The notes: generated by a model from the letters alone, not told the origin. A stretch of 64,000 nt of DNA from Ferrovibrio sp036381655 (GCF_036381655.1 NZ_DASVCJ010000069.1:26429-90428), one strand, 5' to 3'; counted from the stretch's first letter, positions 8,645-17,744 are shown. Program-made: numbers and translations.

Positions 8645-9031
8645 TCACCGGCACTTCACCAGCCGCCGGTCTGCTTCAATCGATTCATCGAAGGCCGTCA
8701 GATTGGTGGCGGAAAGGTCGAGCACGAAAAGCATGACCTCATGGTCCGGCTCGGCATTGTCGACCAGGATGATGCGGTCGCGATTGACGCGGTAGCGCCC
8801 CTCGCGCGGATCGCCCTCATCCAATGTCGAACGGAACCCGCCCTCCGCGGTGAATTCCAGCACCTCGCCCCTGCCGCAGCCAGCCTGACCTTCGCTCCAG
8901 CGGCCAACAAGGCTGGCTGGCGCCACCGCCACGGTTTGCGCCACCGAAGGGACGGCCGGCACGGCTGAGCCGCCCAGCAGCAGCGCAGCCAGGCCGGTTA
9001 TGAGAGTCCGCGGCCGCACCCCCAGCGCCAT
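8645..9031 (-). CDS. Small exported protein of unknown function
   Basis: 128 residues with a clear Sec signal peptide: basic start (MALGVRPR), a hydrophobic stretch at about 9-28 and small residues before a likely cut near Ala31. The mature part has only two cysteines, Cys52 and Cys127 near the C-terminus, which could form a disulfide, and a beta-rich pattern (GRWSEGQAGCGRGEVLEF, REGRYRVNRDRIILVD) reminiscent of small lipocalin-like periplasmic domains. I do not recognise the family. The ATG is one base after the enolase stop, so it is probably translated with eno. Confidence 0.7.
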   Translation of the reverse strand: MALGVRPRTLITGLAALLLGGSAVPAVPSVAQTVAVAPASLVGRWSEGQAGCGRGEVLEFTAEGGFRSTLDEGDPREGRYRVNRDRIILVDNAEPDHEVMLFVLDLSATNLTAFDESIEADRRLVKCR

Positions 9032-9032
9032 C

Positions 9033-10313
9033 TCAGCGTCGCTTCAGCGCCGCAAGGCCAGGATACTTGGCGGCGAGATCGAGCTCCTGCTCGATGCGGA
9101 TGAGCTGGTTGTACTTTGCCAGCCGGTCCGAGCGCGCCAGCGAGCCGGTCTTGATCTGGCCGCAATTGGAGGCCACCGCCAGATCGGCGATCGTGCTGTC
9201 CTCGGTCTCACCCGAGCGATGCGACATCACCGCGCGATAGCCGTTTTTATGCGCAAGCTCGACCGCTTCCAGCGTCTCCGAGAGCGTCCCGATCTGGTTC
9301 ACCTTCACCAGAATCGCATTGCCGACGCCCTTTTCGATACCCTGGGCCAGCCGTTTCGGGTTGGTAACGAACAGGTCGTCACCGACGAGCTGCACGCGGC
9401 CGCCGATCGCTTCGGTCAGCAACTTCCAGCCATTCCAGTCGTCTTCGGCCATGCCGTCTTCGATGGAGACGATGGGATAATCGCCGACGAGCTTCTGCCA
9501 GTATTGCGCCATGCCGGCGGCATCCAGCGTCAACCCCTCGCCTTCCAGGTGATACTTGCCGTCCTTGAAGAATTCCGTGCTGGCGGCATCCAGCGCGATC
9601 ATCACATCTTCGCCGGCCTTATAGCCTGCCGCCTCGATCGCCTGCATGATGAAGTCGAGCGCGCCGCGGGTGCTCGGCAGGTTCGGGGCAAAGCCGCCTT
9701 CGTCGCCGACATTGGTGTTATGGCCGGCATCCTTCAGCTTCTTCTTCAGCGTATGGAAGACTTCGGCGCCCATGCGGATGGCATCGGCGCAGGTCTTGGC
9801 CGAGACCGGCATGATCATGAATTCCTGCACGTCGATGGGATTATCGGCATGAGCGCCGCCATTGACGATGTTCATCATCGGCACCGGCAGGACATGCGCT
9901 GCCGCCCCGCCGACATAGCGATAGAGCGGCAGGTCGGCCTCCTGCGCCGCCGCCTTGGCCACGGCAAGGCTGACGCCAAGGATCGCATTCGCCCCGAGGC
10001 GGGCCTTGTTCGGCGTGCCGTCGAGATCGATCATCGTGCGGTCGATCTTGAGCTGCTCGCTCGCTTCGAAGCCTGAGATGGCGTCGAAAATCTCCGTGTT
10101 GACGGCATCCACCGCCTTCCGAACGCCCTTGCCGAGATAGCGGCCCTTGTCGCCGTCACGCAGTTCGACCGCCTCATGGGCGCCGGTCGAAGCCCCCGAC
10201 GGCACGGCGGCGCGGCCGAAGGCACCGGATTCGAGATGGACGTCGACCTCTACGGTCGGATTGCCGCGTGAATCGAGAATTTCCCGCGCCAGGATGTCGC
10301 GAATGCCGCTCAT
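9033..10313 (-). CDS. eno: Enolase
   Basis: Glycolytic enzyme interconverting 2-phosphoglycerate and phosphoenolpyruvate. The 426-residue protein has the N-terminal AREILDSRGNPTVEVDV, PSGASTGAHEAVELRDGD, the metal ligands in IALDAAS, SIEDGMAEDDW and VGDDLFVTN, and the SHRSGETEDSTIADLAV signature. The ATG at 10311-10313 gives the standard start MSGIRDILARE; the frame stays open upstream but that part has no family resemblance. AGAAGGG lies upstream of the ATG. Downstream, the small exported protein follows after one base. Confidence 0.98.
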   Translation of the reverse strand: MSGIRDILAREILDSRGNPTVEVDVHLESGAFGRAAVPSGASTGAHEAVELRDGDKGRYLGKGVRKAVDAVNTEIFDAISGFEASEQLKIDRTMIDLDGTPNKARLGANAILGVSLAVAKAAAQEADLPLYRYVGGAAAHVLPVPMMNIVNGGAHADNPIDVQEFMIMPVSAKTCADAIRMGAEVFHTLKKKLKDAGHNTNVGDEGGFAPNLPSTRGALDFIMQAIEAAGYKAGEDVMIALDAASTEFFKDGKYHLEGEGLTLDAAGMAQYWQKLVGDYPIVSIEDGMAEDDWNGWKLLTEAIGGRVQLVGDDLFVTNPKRLAQGIEKGVGNAILVKVNQIGTLSETLEAVELAHKNGYRAVMSHRSGETEDSTIADLAVASNCGQIKTGSLARSDRLAKYNQLIRIEQELDLAAKYPGLAALKRR

Positions 10314-10443
10314 ACCGGAAGCCCTTCTGGATGCAGACAAAGGAGGAAAAGACCGGCGAAGGGATAGCCCGGCAGAGCCTTTCCGGCAAGGCCCGGATCG
10401 TGGCAAGTCGAGGGCCAGAGTGGAAAATCTGCGCGGATCCGCT

Positions 10444-12411
10444 CTATTCCCGGTAACCGACCTCTTCGCGCCGCATCCGCTCGGTCTCGGCGAAATAGCG
10501 CCGATGCACATCCGCCTCATGCACGCAGCCGAGCAGCCTGGGCCGCTCGCCGCCGGAAACCACAGCGACGGTTTCGAAATCGGTGCGATCGAATATCTCC
10601 ACCGCCGTACTGAGACGGTCCGTCGGACGCACCGTCAGCGGCTGCGGCCGCATCAGTTCCGCAATCTTGCGATCACCTGCCCCCTCGATGATTGCTGCAT
10701 TGGTGTCGTTAACGTCGATGACGCCCAGGAAGACGCCATCGTCATCGACGACAAAGGCGACCGTCTTGCGACCGAACAGGAAGAGGCTGGCCAATGTCGC
10801 CATGTCCAGCGTCGGCGGCACTTTCATCACGTCGCGGTCAAGGATTTCGCGCACCTGCAGCTCGTAAAGCCGGCCGACATCCTGCGCTCCGCGCAGTTCG
10901 ATGCCCTTAAGATGGAACCGCCACGTCGCAAACGAGTAGCCGAACCAGCGCCTCGTCACCAAGGCCGCGACCACCACGCCGATGGCGGCCACCATGGTGA
11001 CGGCATATTCCTGGGTGGTCTCGAAGATCAGCAGAATCATGGTGATGGGTGCGCCGACGATCGAGGCGGCCACCGTTCCCATGCCTATCAGGGCGTAGAC
11101 CAGCGCGCTGGGGCTGAGCGCCGGGATCAGGCTGCTGAGTACCGTGCCGACTGCCGCGCCATAAAGGCTGCCGAGGAACAGCGAGGCGCTGAACAGGCCG
11201 CCGGTGAAGCCGCTGCCGATACTGACGGCGGAAGCGAAGCTTTTCGCCAGCACCAGACCGGCCAACACCATGAGCGGCAAGCCCTGATGCAGCACTTCCT
11301 CGATGCCGCCATGACCGCTGCCGAGCACATAAGGGAATTCCGTCGCCACCAGTCCCAGCAGTAGCCCGCCAATGGCTGGCCGCAGCCAGTCCGGCGCCTT
11401 GGCCCGGCGGTAAGCTGCGTCGATCATGGTGGCGAGCCGCATCGCCGCCACCCCCAGGGCGGCAGCCCCGACCCCGATCACTGCCGAGAGCACATAGTCG
11501 CTGCCGGATACCGTCGGCTGGCTCGCCAGATAGAAGATCGGCTCGTTGCCCAACACCGATTGCGAGACCAGCATGCCAGCAATGGCCGCGATGGCGACCG
11601 GCGCCAGGGCGGTCACCACATAATTGCCCAGCACCAGTTCCAACGCATAGAAAACGCCGGCAAGCGGGGCATTGAAGGCCGCGCTGATCGCCGCCGCGGC
11701 ACCGCAAGCAACCATGATGCGCAATTGGTGCCGGGACAACTGCAGCCGCCGGCCGGTCCAACTGAACAGGGCGGCGCCAAACTGGGTGATCGCCGCCTCG
11801 ATGCCGACCGAGCCGCCGCTGCCGATCGAAAGCAGCGTCTTGCCGACGATGACGAGGCTGCCGGTCAGCGACATGCGACCGCCATGCAGCGCATTGGCCT
11901 CGATAGCGTCGACGATCTCACGATTTGAGAACCGTTTGTACAGATAGCCGGCAACACCGAGCAGCAGGCCGCCGACCACCGGCACCAGCACGATGCGCCA
12001 GGGATTCTCGGCTGCAACCTGCATCCACTGCCGCTCGATGGAAAAGCCGAAAGCCACATGATGAATCGTGGATATCAACTGCCGCAGAGCGGTGACCGTA
12101 CTGCCGACCAGCATCCCGAGTACGACGGCGGGCAGCAGCAGGAACAATTCCTCGCCTCGGATCAGGCGACGCAGGAAGCGGACCCTGGCCTCGATCCAGT
12201 TGGCAACAACGACCTGCTTGGCCTTGTACCAGGCCCAACCGCTGCTGATGCGGCCAAGCCGCTCCGGCTCCTTCGGCGCGGCCCGGTCCGGCTCGGCCTT
12301 CTCAGCCGCGCGGTCCTCCGCCGTGCCGGGCGAAGCGCCTTTCGCGAAGACCGAACCAAGAGAAAAACGCATGTTCATCAGCAGACGCCAGACCGGGTTA
12401 CGCTGGGGCAC
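10444..12411 (-). CDS. CLC-type chloride channel/antiporter with two C-terminal CBS domains
   Basis: 655-residue inner-membrane protein. An N-terminal cytoplasmic tail (about 1-85, charged) leads into the CLC core with about ten hydrophobic helices, then paired CBS domains (about 505-645, with REILDRDVMKVPPTL and IAELMRPQPLTVRPTDRL). The region equivalent to GREGP reads GSVGIEAAITQFGA, keeping the Glu at the gating position but not the Arg or Pro, and the GxFxP loop reads GGLFSASLFLGS. This places it in a divergent branch where chloride/proton exchange is plausible but ion specificity is open. A second ATG (12375) after 12 codons could be the true start. The gap to eno is 130 bases. Confidence 0.88.
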   Translation of the reverse strand: MPQRNPVWRLLMNMRFSLGSVFAKGASPGTAEDRAAEKAEPDRAAPKEPERLGRISSGWAWYKAKQVVVANWIEARVRFLRRLIRGEELFLLLPAVVLGMLVGSTVTALRQLISTIHHVAFGFSIERQWMQVAAENPWRIVLVPVVGGLLLGVAGYLYKRFSNREIVDAIEANALHGGRMSLTGSLVIVGKTLLSIGSGGSVGIEAAITQFGAALFSWTGRRLQLSRHQLRIMVACGAAAAISAAFNAPLAGVFYALELVLGNYVVTALAPVAIAAIAGMLVSQSVLGNEPIFYLASQPTVSGSDYVLSAVIGVGAAALGVAAMRLATMIDAAYRRAKAPDWLRPAIGGLLLGLVATEFPYVLGSGHGGIEEVLHQGLPLMVLAGLVLAKSFASAVSIGSGFTGGLFSASLFLGSLYGAAVGTVLSSLIPALSPSALVYALIGMGTVAASIVGAPITMILLIFETTQEYAVTMVAAIGVVVAALVTRRWFGYSFATWRFHLKGIELRGAQDVGRLYELQVREILDRDVMKVPPTLDMATLASLFLFGRKTVAFVVDDDGVFLGVIDVNDTNAAIIEGAGDRKIAELMRPQPLTVRPTDRLSTAVEIFDRTDFETVAVVSGGERPRLLGCVHEADVHRRYFAETERMRREEVGYRE

Positions 12412-12661
12412 CGCTGGGGCCGACTAAACGGCCCCGACCGGGCGCAGGTTAGGGGCAAACCATACGCTGAATCATGGCAATAGCATTATGCAATTATGTC
12501 GTGGAAGCGGCAGGCCCACCGCTCAGGCCGCAAACGGGCCTTGCCACACTGTGATCACGCTGGATTGAAGGCCGGGGCGGGCGCCACTCTGTCTCATGGG
12601 CCGGGAAAGCCCGCAGCGACACCCCCTCTCAAAGGGAGGGCTGGATCGAAGGCAGGTTATA

Positions 12662-13507
12662 TCAATGCCCGCTCTTCGCCAGATGGTCGAATTCCAGCAA
12701 CTGCTCAAGCACGCCTTCCATCTGATCGAATGGCACCATATTGGGGCCATCGGACGGTGCGGAATCCGGGTCCTTGTGCGTCTCCATGAACACAGCGGCG
12801 ACGCCTATCGCCACCGCGCCCCGGGCCAGCACCTTGACGAAGCGGCGGTCGCCGCCCGAGCTGGCCCCCTTCCCGCCCGGCTGCTGCACCGAATGGGTGG
12901 CGTCGAACACCACCGGGCAGCCGGTCTCGGCCATGATCGGCAGCGCACGCATGTCGTTGACCAGGGTGTTGTAGCCGAAGGACACACCGCGCTCGCACAA
13001 CATCACGTTCGGATTGCCGACATAGTCGAACTTCTCGACCACGTTCTTCATATCCCAGGGCGCCAGGAACTGACCCTTCTTCACGTTCACTGGCTTGCCG
13101 GTCTGAGCGGCCGCCACCAGCAGGTCAGTCTGGCGGCAGAGAAAAGCCGGAATCTGCAGCAGATCGACATGTTCGGCGACGATGCGGCATTGCTCCTCGG
13201 TATGCACATCGGTGATCACGGGGACGCGAATCTGTTCGCGGATCGCGTCGAACACCGGCAGCGCATTCTCCAGGCCGAAGCCGCGGTTGCTGCGAATCGA
13301 GGTACGGTTGGCCTTGTCGAACGAGGTCTTGTAGATGAAGTTGACGCCCAGCTTTTCGGTCAACTCATGCAGCGAACCTGCCATGTCCAGCGCATGCTCG
13401 CGGCTTTCCATGGCGCAGGGGCCGGCGATGATGGTCAGCGGCAGATCGTTGCCGATCTCGAATTCGGCGACTTTGACATGGCGGATCGGGTTTTGAGCCT
13501 CGCTCAT
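12662..13507 (-). CDS. kdsA: 3-deoxy-8-phosphooctulonate synthase (KDO-8-phosphate synthase)
   Basis: Condenses phosphoenolpyruvate with arabinose-5-phosphate to make KDO-8-P for the LPS inner core. The 281 residues contain IIAGPCAMES, KTSFDKANRTS, RGFGLENALPVFD, ITDVHTEEQC, IPAFLCRQTDLL and VFDATHSVQQPG, all characteristic of the family. Its presence is direct evidence for an LPS-bearing envelope. The start ATG is preceded by AGGAGAAG, and just upstream of that lies a perfect 7-bp hairpin (13522-13539). No KDO cytidylyltransferase or other LPS gene is nearby; the position between pyrG and eno is typical of alphaproteobacteria. Confidence 0.97.
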   Translation of the reverse strand: MSEAQNPIRHVKVAEFEIGNDLPLTIIAGPCAMESREHALDMAGSLHELTEKLGVNFIYKTSFDKANRTSIRSNRGFGLENALPVFDAIREQIRVPVITDVHTEEQCRIVAEHVDLLQIPAFLCRQTDLLVAAAQTGKPVNVKKGQFLAPWDMKNVVEKFDYVGNPNVMLCERGVSFGYNTLVNDMRALPIMAETGCPVVFDATHSVQQPGGKGASSGGDRRFVKVLARGAVAIGVAAVFMETHKDPDSAPSDGPNMVPFDQMEGVLEQLLEFDHLAKSGH

Positions 13508-13521
13508 ACTGCACTTCTCCT

Positions 13522-13539
13522 GGTCAGGCGCCCCTGACC
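13522..13539 (-). promoter_or_regulatory. Stem-loop just upstream of the kdsA ribosome site
   Basis: GGTCAGG and CCTGACC form a perfect 7-bp stem with a 4-base loop, ending a few bases before the kdsA Shine-Dalgarno AGGAGAAG on the minus strand. In the 5' leader it could affect ribosome loading or mRNA stability. There is no T tract, so it is not a terminator. Function is inference only. Confidence 0.35.
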
Positions 13540-13550
13540 TCTTACCCTAC

Positions 13551-13640
13551 AATGTCATGGCCGGACTTGTCCCGGCCATCTACGTCTTATTCCGGCTGGG
13601 TTACGAAAACGTGGATGCCCGGGTGGAGCCCCGGGCATGG
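13551..13640. repeat. REP-like pair of intergenic palindromes
   Basis: Two strong stem-loops lie between kdsA and pyrG. The first (13557-13579) pairs ATGGCCGG with CCGGCCAT around ACTTGTC. The second (13615-13638) pairs ATGCCCGGG with CCCGGGCAT around a 6-base loop. The wording (CATGGCCGG..CCGGCCAT, GATGCCCGGG..CCGGGCATGG) resembles dispersed intergenic palindromic repeats common in alphaproteobacterial chromosomes. I found no second copy in this window. It may act as a transcript end or a gyrase/IHF site, as known for other REP elements. Confidence 0.5.
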
Positions 13641-13676
13641 CGATACATAAGGCAGACTGCGGCCCTTTTTCAGCCC

Positions 13677-15308
13677 CTAGACCAGCCGCGACTGATCCAG
13701 CGCAGCCTTCACGAAACTGGCGAACAGAGGGTGCGGCTCGAAGGGCTTGGACTTCAGCTCAGGGTGATATTGCACGCCGATGAACCAGGGATGATCCGGC
13801 AGTTCGACGATCTCTGGCAAGAGGCCGTCCGGTGACATGCCGGAAAACACCAAGCCGCATTTCTCAAGCTGCTCGCGATAGCGGGCATTGACCTCATAGC
13901 GGTGGCGGTGGCGCTCGGAGATCGTCGTGCAGCCGTAGATTTCGGCGACCCGGCTTGCCGGCTTGAGCATGGCCTCATAGGCGCCGAGCCGCATAGTGCC
14001 GCCGAGATCGCCGGCCGCCGAGCGCTTCTCCAGCTCGTTACCGCGCATCCATTCGGTCATCATGCCGACGAGCGGCTCATCCGTCGGGCCGAATTCGGTG
14101 CTGCTGGCCTTCTTGATGCCGGCCTTGCTGCGGGCGTATTCGATCACCGCCATCTGCATGCCGAAACAGATGCCGAAATACGGGATCTGCCGCTCGCGGG
14201 CGAAGGTCACCGCCCGGATCTTGCCTTCCGAGCCGCGCTCACCGAAGCCGCCAGGCACCAGGATGGCATTGACGCCGTCCAGCGCGCGCAGGGCTGTCTC
14301 GTCCTTCTCGAATATCTCGGCTTCGATCCATTCGATGTTGACACGCGCATTGTTGGCGATGCCGCCATGCACCAGCGCCTCGGCCAGCGACTTGTAAGCG
14401 TCCTTCAGGCCCGTGTACTTGCCGACGATTGCGATCTTCACCGCACTCTCCGGCGCCACAACGCGCTGCACGATATTCTTCCAGGCGTCCAGATTCGGCT
14501 CGGCGCCAGCCTCAAGATGGAAGGCCCGCAATACCTGCACGTCCAGACCAGCCTCGTGATAGGAGAGCGGCGCCGCATAGATGGTGCTCACGTCCAATGC
14601 TGGAATCACCGCCTCTTCCCGGACATTGCAGAACAAGGCCATCTTCTTGCGGTCGCCCAGCGGAATCTCGCGGTCGGCGCGGCAGAGCAGGATATCGGGC
14701 TGGATACCGATCGAGCGCAGTTCCTTGACCGAATGCTGGGTCGGCTTGGTCTTCAATTCGCCGGAAGCCGCGATATAAGGCACCAGCGTCACATGGATGT
14801 AGATCGCCCGGTCGCGCCCCACCTGCAGGCCGAATTGGCGAATCGCCTCGAGGAACGGCAAGCTTTCGATATCGCCAACCGTGCCGCCGACTTCCACCAG
14901 CATGAAATCGACGCCCTCGTTCTCGGCGGCGATGAAATCCTTGATCGCGTCGGTGATATGCGGGATCACCTGGACGGTGCCGCCCAGATAATCGCCGCGG
15001 CGTTCCTTGGCGATGACGGTCTGATAGATGCGGCCGGTGGTGATGTTGTCGCTCTTGCGCCCGGGAACGCCGGTGAAGCGCTCGTAGTGGCCCAGATCGA
15101 GATCGGTTTCGGCGCCGTCGTCAGTGACGAAAACCTCGCCATGCTGATACGGGCTCATGGTGCCCGGATCTACGTTGATATAGGGGTCGAGCTTGCGCAG
15201 CCGCACCGTGTAGCCGCGCGCCTGCAGAAGCGCGCCCAAAGCCGCCGATGCGAGACCTTTTCCAAGAGAGGAGACCACGCCGCCGGTTATGAAGATGTAC
15301 CGCGTCAT
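13677..15308 (-). CDS. pyrG: CTP synthase
   Basis: Makes CTP from UTP with ammonia drawn from glutamine. Over 543 residues the N-terminal synthetase domain (MTRYIFITGGVVSSLGKG, LGKGLASAALG, KLDPYINVDPGTMSPYQHG) is followed by a class I glutamine amidotransferase domain with the nucleophile Cys in GICFGMQMA and the His-Glu pair in QYHPEL. The ATG at 15306-15308 is preceded by AGGAAG and gives the standard start; upstream codons are not part of the family. It lies between secG and kdsA; the CTP it supplies is also needed for CMP-KDO. Confidence 0.98.
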   Translation of the reverse strand: MTRYIFITGGVVSSLGKGLASAALGALLQARGYTVRLRKLDPYINVDPGTMSPYQHGEVFVTDDGAETDLDLGHYERFTGVPGRKSDNITTGRIYQTVIAKERRGDYLGGTVQVIPHITDAIKDFIAAENEGVDFMLVEVGGTVGDIESLPFLEAIRQFGLQVGRDRAIYIHVTLVPYIAASGELKTKPTQHSVKELRSIGIQPDILLCRADREIPLGDRKKMALFCNVREEAVIPALDVSTIYAAPLSYHEAGLDVQVLRAFHLEAGAEPNLDAWKNIVQRVVAPESAVKIAIVGKYTGLKDAYKSLAEALVHGGIANNARVNIEWIEAEIFEKDETALRALDGVNAILVPGGFGERGSEGKIRAVTFARERQIPYFGICFGMQMAVIEYARSKAGIKKASSTEFGPTDEPLVGMMTEWMRGNELEKRSAAGDLGGTMRLGAYEAMLKPASRVAEIYGCTTISERHRHRYEVNARYREQLEKCGLVFSGMSPDGLLPEIVELPDHPWFIGVQYHPELKSKPFEPHPLFASFVKAALDQSRLV

Positions 15309-15337
15309 GGGCTTCCTGTTTAACTGATTCATCCGAC

Positions 15338-15368
15338 ACAAAAAAGGGCTTTGCGCGCCGCGGCGCGC
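15338..15368 (-). terminator. Possible intrinsic terminator after secG
   Basis: A perfect 16-base GC-only palindrome (15353-15368, GCGCGCCG/CGGCGCGC) is followed on the minus strand, after AAAGCCC, by a run of six T. It lies 39 bases beyond the secG stop and upstream of pyrG. The 7-base gap between stem and T run is longer than ideal, so this is a moderate call. Confidence 0.4.
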
Positions 15369-15407
15369 GATTTCACAACACCGAAATTTTTAAGACGTTC
15401 CCGTAAC

Positions 15408-15731
15408 TTACTTCGACAGCGGCACGCTCGGCTGCGCCGGCTCGGCGGGCTGCGCCGGCGGCGCGGGTGCCTGACTGCCGGTCGGCAGATCGAGAATCGA
15501 GCGCGGCGCGGAGTGGCTGCCCGACAGCAATGCCAATGCGATACTGGTGCCGATGAAGAGGGTGGCCAGGATGGCCGTGGTGCGGGTCAGCAGATTTGCC
15601 TGGCCGCGCGCGGTCATGAAGCCCGAACCGCCGCCGATACCGAGGGCACCGCCTTCCGAGCGCTGCATCAGGATCACCCCGATCATCGCCAGCGCGAGCA
15701 GGATATGGACCACGAGCAGGAAGGTCATCAT
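15408..15731 (-). CDS. secG: Preprotein translocase subunit SecG
   Basis: Inner-membrane subunit of the SecYEG channel, 107 residues. Two membrane segments are visible: about 3-21 (FLLVVHILLALAMIGVILM) and about 53-75, separated by the family loop RSEGGALGIGGGSG and FMTARGQANLLTRTTA. The C-terminus is a Pro/Ala-rich tail as in many alphaproteobacterial SecG proteins. I chose the ATG at 15729-15731 of an ATG-ATG pair; the frame is open upstream but that extension is charged and not family-like. The tpiA-secG-pyrG neighbourhood supports the call. Confidence 0.93.
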   Translation of the reverse strand: MMTFLLVVHILLALAMIGVILMQRSEGGALGIGGGSGFMTARGQANLLTRTTAILATLFIGTSIALALLSGSHSAPRSILDLPTGSQAPAPPAQPAEPAQPSVPLSK

Positions 15732-15882
15732 CGGTTCAGTCTCCGGCAAAGTCGGGGGGCTTTTACACCCTGGAGCCGGATATGGAAAGCCCCTGATCGG
15801 GCATCGAGGCCGGCTCTTCACCGCCCGGTGACGGCGAAAATTACCCAGTTTCTCCAGCGCATCGGTGGCGAGCCCGCCTCGC

Positions 15883-16905
15883 CTAGTCCGCGGCCGGATC
15901 AGCGTAATGATGCATGCCGCCCCATGGATCGCTGACCTCCCAGCTTTCGCCATCGGCGGCCGGTTCGGCATAAACCGGCCCGACCGGCACTTTCCCATGC
16001 CCGCCGGGGATGTCGAGGATGTAGGTCGGCTGCAGCAGGCCCGAGTAGTGGCCGCGCAGGCGGCGCATCAGGGCCTGGCCCTGCTCCAGGCTGACGCGGA
16101 AATGGCTGGTGCCGCGGGCGAGGTCGCCATGATGCAGGTAATGCGGCTTGATGCGGTTGGCGATCATGGCCTTGAACAGGTCGGCCAGAGCCGCCGGGCT
16201 GTCGTTCACCCCTTTGAGCAGAACCGACTGGCCCAGCATGGGGATGCCGGCATCGACCAGCCGGGCGATGGCGGCCCGGGCCTCGGGAACGAATTCCCGG
16301 GCGTGATTGGCGTGTAGCAGCAGCCAGACGGTCTTGGTGGAAGCCTTCAGGGCCGCGACAAGCTCGGAGGAAATGCGCTCCGGATCGACAACGGGAACGC
16401 GCGAATGTATCCGGATTACAACAACATGCGAAATAGAATTAAGGCGATCGATCACCTGAGCCAGCCGCCGCGGGGAGGCGATCAGCGGATCGCCGCCGGT
16501 CAGGATCACCTCCCATATCGCCGGGTGCTCAGCGATATAACCGATAGCGGCATCGAGCTGCGCGGCGTTCAAACCCTTGGCGCCAGGCCCCACCATCTCG
16601 CGGCGGAAGCAGAAGCGGCAATAGACCGGGCAGACATTGACCAGCTTGAGCAGCACCCGGTCCGGATAGCGATGCACGATCCCCGGAACGGGGCTATGGG
16701 CATCGTCACCGATCGGATCCGGCCTTTCATGCTCATGCGTCACCAGTTCAGCGGCATCCGGCAGGAACTGGCGCGCTATCGGATCCTTCGGGTCGGACGG
16801 ATCGATCTGCGCCTGCAGATGTGGCGTCACCGACACGGCAAAGGTTTCGGCGACCCGCTTCAAGGCGGCCAGATCACCTTCCTTATCCCGCTGCTCGATG
16901 CCCAT
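15883..16905 (-). CDS. Lysine 2,3-aminomutase family radical-SAM protein (KamA/EpmB-like)
   Basis: 340 residues with radical-SAM ligands Cys92, Cys96 and Cys99 (CPVYCRFC), the downstream EVILTGGDPL segment and the pyridoxal-phosphate lysine, about Lys305 in PGGHGK. The family either converts lysine to beta-lysine or, as EpmB, prepares beta-lysine for modification of elongation factor P. Its 340-residue length fits the short EpmB-like group without the extended C-terminus of clostridial aminomutases. Neither epmA nor efp lies nearby in this window, so the substrate is not settled. It follows tpiA by 16 bases and is probably cotranscribed with it. Confidence 0.88.
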   Translation of the reverse strand: MGIEQRDKEGDLAALKRVAETFAVSVTPHLQAQIDPSDPKDPIARQFLPDAAELVTHEHERPDPIGDDAHSPVPGIVHRYPDRVLLKLVNVCPVYCRFCFRREMVGPGAKGLNAAQLDAAIGYIAEHPAIWEVILTGGDPLIASPRRLAQVIDRLNSISHVVVIRIHSRVPVVDPERISSELVAALKASTKTVWLLLHANHAREFVPEARAAIARLVDAGIPMLGQSVLLKGVNDSPAALADLFKAMIANRIKPHYLHHGDLARGTSHFRVSLEQGQALMRRLRGHYSGLLQPTYILDIPGGHGKVPVGPVYAEPAADGESWEVSDPWGGMHHYADPAAD

Positions 16906-16921
16906 TCAGAGATCCATAAAA

Positions 16922-17686
16922 CTAATTCTTTGCCTCAACTATAGGCCAGAAGTCATTGATCTTTAAACTGGCCCCACCAACGAGTGCGCCGTCGACATCG
17001 GCCACCGCCATGAGCTGGCGGGCGTTGTCCGGCTTGACCGATCCGCCATAAAGGAGGCGGAAGCCGGCGCCGTCATCGAAGCGGGCCATCAGGTCCTGGC
17101 GGATCGCCGCATGCACCTCGGCCACCTGCGCCGGCGTCGGCGTCCGGCCGGTGCCGATCGCCCAGACCGGCTCGTAGGCGATGACGGTATTGGCGGCAGC
17201 GGCATCGTCGGGCAGTGAAGCGCGCAGCTGGCCATTGATGACCTTGAGCGTCTCGCCGGCATCGCGTTGCGCCAGCGTCTCGCCCACGCAGATGATGGCG
17301 ATCAGTCCGGCGCGATGGGCGGCCTGAGCCTTGGCCCGGACGACGGCATCCGTCTCCCCGTGGTCGGCCCGGCGCTCCGAATGGCCGACGATCACGTAAG
17401 TCGCCCCGGCATCCTTCAGCATCTCGGCGCTGATATCGCCGGTATGGGCACCGCTGCTTCTGGCATGGCAATCCTGGCCGCCGACGCCGATCCGATGGGG
17501 ATCGGCCGGACTGCCCCCGAGCGCCTTGGCCATGGCGGCCACCAGCGTTGCCGGCGGGCAGAGGCCGAGTTCGGCCTTGGGTTTCTCGCTGGCGGCCCTG
17601 TCCGCCATCGCCTTGGCCTCCGCCAGGCTGGCCTTCAGGCCGTTCATTTTCCAGTTGCCGACGATGAGGGGCCGACGCGCCGCCAT
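16922..17686 (-). CDS. tpiA: Triosephosphate isomerase
   Basis: Interconverts dihydroxyacetone phosphate and glyceraldehyde-3-phosphate. The 254 residues show the substrate-binding NWKMNG (Asn11, Lys13), the catalytic His in GHSERR, the catalytic Glu in YEPVWAIGTG and the phosphate-binding YGGSVKPDNA. AGAGG precedes the ATG. It heads the minus-strand run and is divergent from ppiD across a 215-base promoter region, the same arrangement as in related alphaproteobacteria. Confidence 0.97.
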   Translation of the reverse strand: MAARRPLIVGNWKMNGLKASLAEAKAMADRAASEKPKAELGLCPPATLVAAMAKALGGSPADPHRIGVGGQDCHARSSGAHTGDISAEMLKDAGATYVIVGHSERRADHGETDAVVRAKAQAAHRAGLIAIICVGETLAQRDAGETLKVINGQLRASLPDDAAAANTVIAYEPVWAIGTGRTPTPAQVAEVHAAIRQDLMARFDDGAGFRLLYGGSVKPDNARQLMAVADVDGALVGGASLKINDFWPIVEAKN

Positions 17687-17716
17687 GTTGACCTCTTTCT
17701 GTCCGGGAATGTGCCT

Positions 17717-17744
17717 GATCTACAATATCCGTCGGGAAAGGCAA
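17717..17744 (-). promoter_or_regulatory. Candidate tpiA promoter
   Basis: On the minus strand TTGCCT (17739-17744) and TAGATC (17717-17722) are separated by 16 bases, with the -10 ending 31 bases before the tpiA ATG. The -35 keeps the TTG core and the -10 starts with TA; both are imperfect. It lies in the shared tpiA/ppiD intergenic region. Confidence 0.35.

Noticed and set aside
12412..12661. Possible small gene or terminator between the CLC gene and kdsA
   Set aside because: Only short frames and a weak CCCTC/GAGGG stem without a T tract are present; nothing could be supported.
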